Assembly: GCF_900215435.1 (NCBI RefSeq)
Contig: NZ_OCMY01000001.1
Coordinates: 2,790,001 to 2,854,000 of the forward strand
Direction: 5' to 3'
Origin: Candidatus Pantoea floridensis
Lineage (GTDB): Bacteria > Pseudomonadota > Gammaproteobacteria > Enterobacterales > Enterobacteriaceae
DNA: 64,000 nt
The notes beneath the pieces are model-generated. The model was not told the origin of the DNA. It made no database searches and saw nothing but the letters and a program-made list of their open reading frames with translations. Position 1 is the first letter of the stretch, and each line of letters opens with the position of its first letter. A program made the translations under genes and the position numbers. This document shows positions 62,969 through 64,000 of the stretch, piece by piece.

Positions 62969-63991
62969 TTAGGTTGTCGGATTGGCGAGTTCGGTCAGCA
63001 GCGGCAGCAAAATCTTTACGCTATCGCGCGTGCGTTGGGTAATACGGCCTGGCAGCCAGCGATCGAGATAATTCAGGTTATCGCGATCGGTTTGATGGCG
63101 CACGTTGCCTTCCGGAAAATGGCTGGAACGCGCGCGCTGCTGCTGTCCATCTTTATTGCCCAGCGTCCAGTTGGCGGCGGTGACATCCATTAACGGCATA
63201 CCGGCTTTATCAAACGGATTCACGCCCGGATAATCACGTGCGGTCATAATATGGCTGGCGGCGGAAATACCATAACGACGTGCGATCTGCACCGCGCGCG
63301 CGCTGGTCTGCTTGCGCACCGCCGACGGCGTATTGATGCCGCTATTAAAGTAGAGATGATCGCCCACAATCAGGCTATTGAGATCAACCACCAACAGCGT
63401 GTTCTTCTTCTCCTGCGCGCTCATGCGCGCCAGGTAATCATCCATGCCGTGCAGGCCTGCCTCACCGGCGCTCAGCGCCACAAAGCGCACGCCATAGTGT
63501 AGCGGGGTTTTGCTCAGCGCCTGTGCCAGCTCCAGCATCACGCCAAGGCCAGACGCATTGTCATCCACGCCCTGCAAACGCAGGCCGCCGAGATTGTTAT
63601 CGGCCTCATGGCGGCTGAGCGGTGTCCAGGTATCCAGGTGGGTAACGATCAGGATCTCCTGCGGCACTTCCCCGGCACGTGCGGCAATCACCGACGTGGC
63701 GGTGACTTTATGGGTGCGACTCTCACCCTTTTTCTCCACCCATTCATAGCGGGTGTTGAATTGGCGGGTATTGCTCTGATAACCGAGCTGGTCAAACTGC
63801 TGCTGTAAATAATCGGCGGTCAGCAATTCGGCCGGACTGCCGCTCATGCGGCCAGGAAAATAGGTGGCGATATGGCGTAGCTGCTGTTCTGCAAAGTGTC
63901 CCGGCGCGAGGGGATTCGCTGCCTGAACAAAGAAAGGCAAACCGCCCGCAATCAGTGCAGCCAGCACGCTGCGGCGGAGAGTGGCAAACAT
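62969..63991 (-). CDS. iap: Iap-like aminopeptidase (alkaline phosphatase isozyme conversion), M28 family
   Basis: Iap removes N-terminal residues of periplasmic alkaline phosphatase in E. coli. The 340-residue protein has a Sec signal peptide (about 1-24, ending VQA) and the M28 zinc peptidase domain: HLDT (first H and D), GVDDNASGLGVML (bridging D) and a C-terminal RHQTDRDNL-type histidine. In place of the usual E-E pair the protein reads SAGEAGLHG: the zinc-ligand glutamate (E177) is kept but the residue before it, normally the general base, is G176. Activity may therefore be altered. The yciI-like gene follows directly. The start MFATLRR matches the family. Confidence 0.9.
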   Translation of the reverse strand: MFATLRRSVLAALIAGGLPFFVQAANPLAPGHFAEQQLRHIATYFPGRMSGSPAELLTADYLQQQFDQLGYQSNTRQFNTRYEWVEKKGESRTHKVTATSVIAARAGEVPQEILIVTHLDTWTPLSRHEADNNLGGLRLQGVDDNASGLGVMLELAQALSKTPLHYGVRFVALSAGEAGLHGMDDYLARMSAQEKKNTLLVVDLNSLIVGDHLYFNSGINTPSAVRKQTSARAVQIARRYGISAASHIMTARDYPGVNPFDKAGMPLMDVTAANWTLGNKDGQQQRARSSHFPEGNVRHQTDRDNLNYLDRWLPGRITQRTRDSVKILLPLLTELANPTT

Positions 63992-64000
63992 AGTTATTAT

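Overview
The window reads as ordinary core chromosome of a member of the Enterobacterales. The protein sequences and gene order closely follow Escherichia coli K-12 from the mutH/recBCD region to cysJIH/iap. The intergenic palindromes, the absence of several E. coli accessory genes and the merged gar/gud cluster suggest the Pantoea/Erwinia side of the order. That placement is inference; no marker gene in the window settles it. Nearly every gene is a recognisable full-length orthologue. I see no insertion sequence, prophage, integrase, CRISPR array or plasmid-type gene, and no clearly new multi-gene system.

Layout. 40-1050 (minus strand): lipoprotein ygdR and mutH. 1051-1733: a long non-coding stretch with a cluster of DnaA boxes, in the position of the E. 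coli replication-control site DARS2. 1734-6287: rppH, ptsP, lgt, thyA. 6485-8178: four overlapping minor-pseudopilin genes (ppdA, ppdB, ygdB, ppdC). 8294-20049: recC, ptrA, recB, recD, which encode the RecBCD repair nuclease with the periplasmic protease pitrilysin between its genes. 20050-20422: a tandem array of palindromic repeats. 20423-23219: argA (minus) and amiC. 23291-23626: three initiator tRNA genes (minus). 23831-27898: mltA, tcdA, csdE/csdA (minus) and lipoprotein ygdI. 27904-31668: the sRNA GcvB (minus), gcvA, ygdD, rlmM and xni (minus). 31707-36870: ppnN and queF (minus), syd, the sRNA CsrB, yqcC, truC, yqcA. 36923-45984: a combined galactarate/glucarate catabolic cluster (garD minus; gudP, gudX, gudD, garL, garR, garK plus). 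46226-53513: barA (minus), rlmD, relA, mazG. 53756-58053: pyrG, eno, queE, queD (minus). 58352-63991: cysJ, cysI, cysH, then a YCII-domain gene and iap (minus).

How the genes work together. The gar/gud genes form a complete route: uptake of the sugar diacids (GudP), dehydration to 5-dehydro-4-deoxy-D-glucarate (GarD, GudD, perhaps GudX), cleavage to pyruvate and tartronate semialdehyde (GarL), reduction to D-glycerate (GarR) and phosphorylation to 2-phosphoglycerate (GarK). That product is the substrate of enolase, encoded 10 kb downstream. The sensor kinase BarA and its final target, CsrB, are 11 kb apart; two UvrY/GacA-type boxes lie upstream of csrB. GcvA and GcvB are divergent, as in E. 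coli. Three queuosine-precursor genes (queD, queE, queF) are present but not in one operon.

The most useful observations are the DARS2-like DnaA-box cluster, a family of about nineteen intergenic palindromes whose stems vary in a compensatory way, an Iap protein that appears to lack the usual general-base glutamate, and three loci where genes found in E. coli are absent (CRISPR-Cas between cysH and iap, mazEF between relA and mazG, ygdQ next to mutH).
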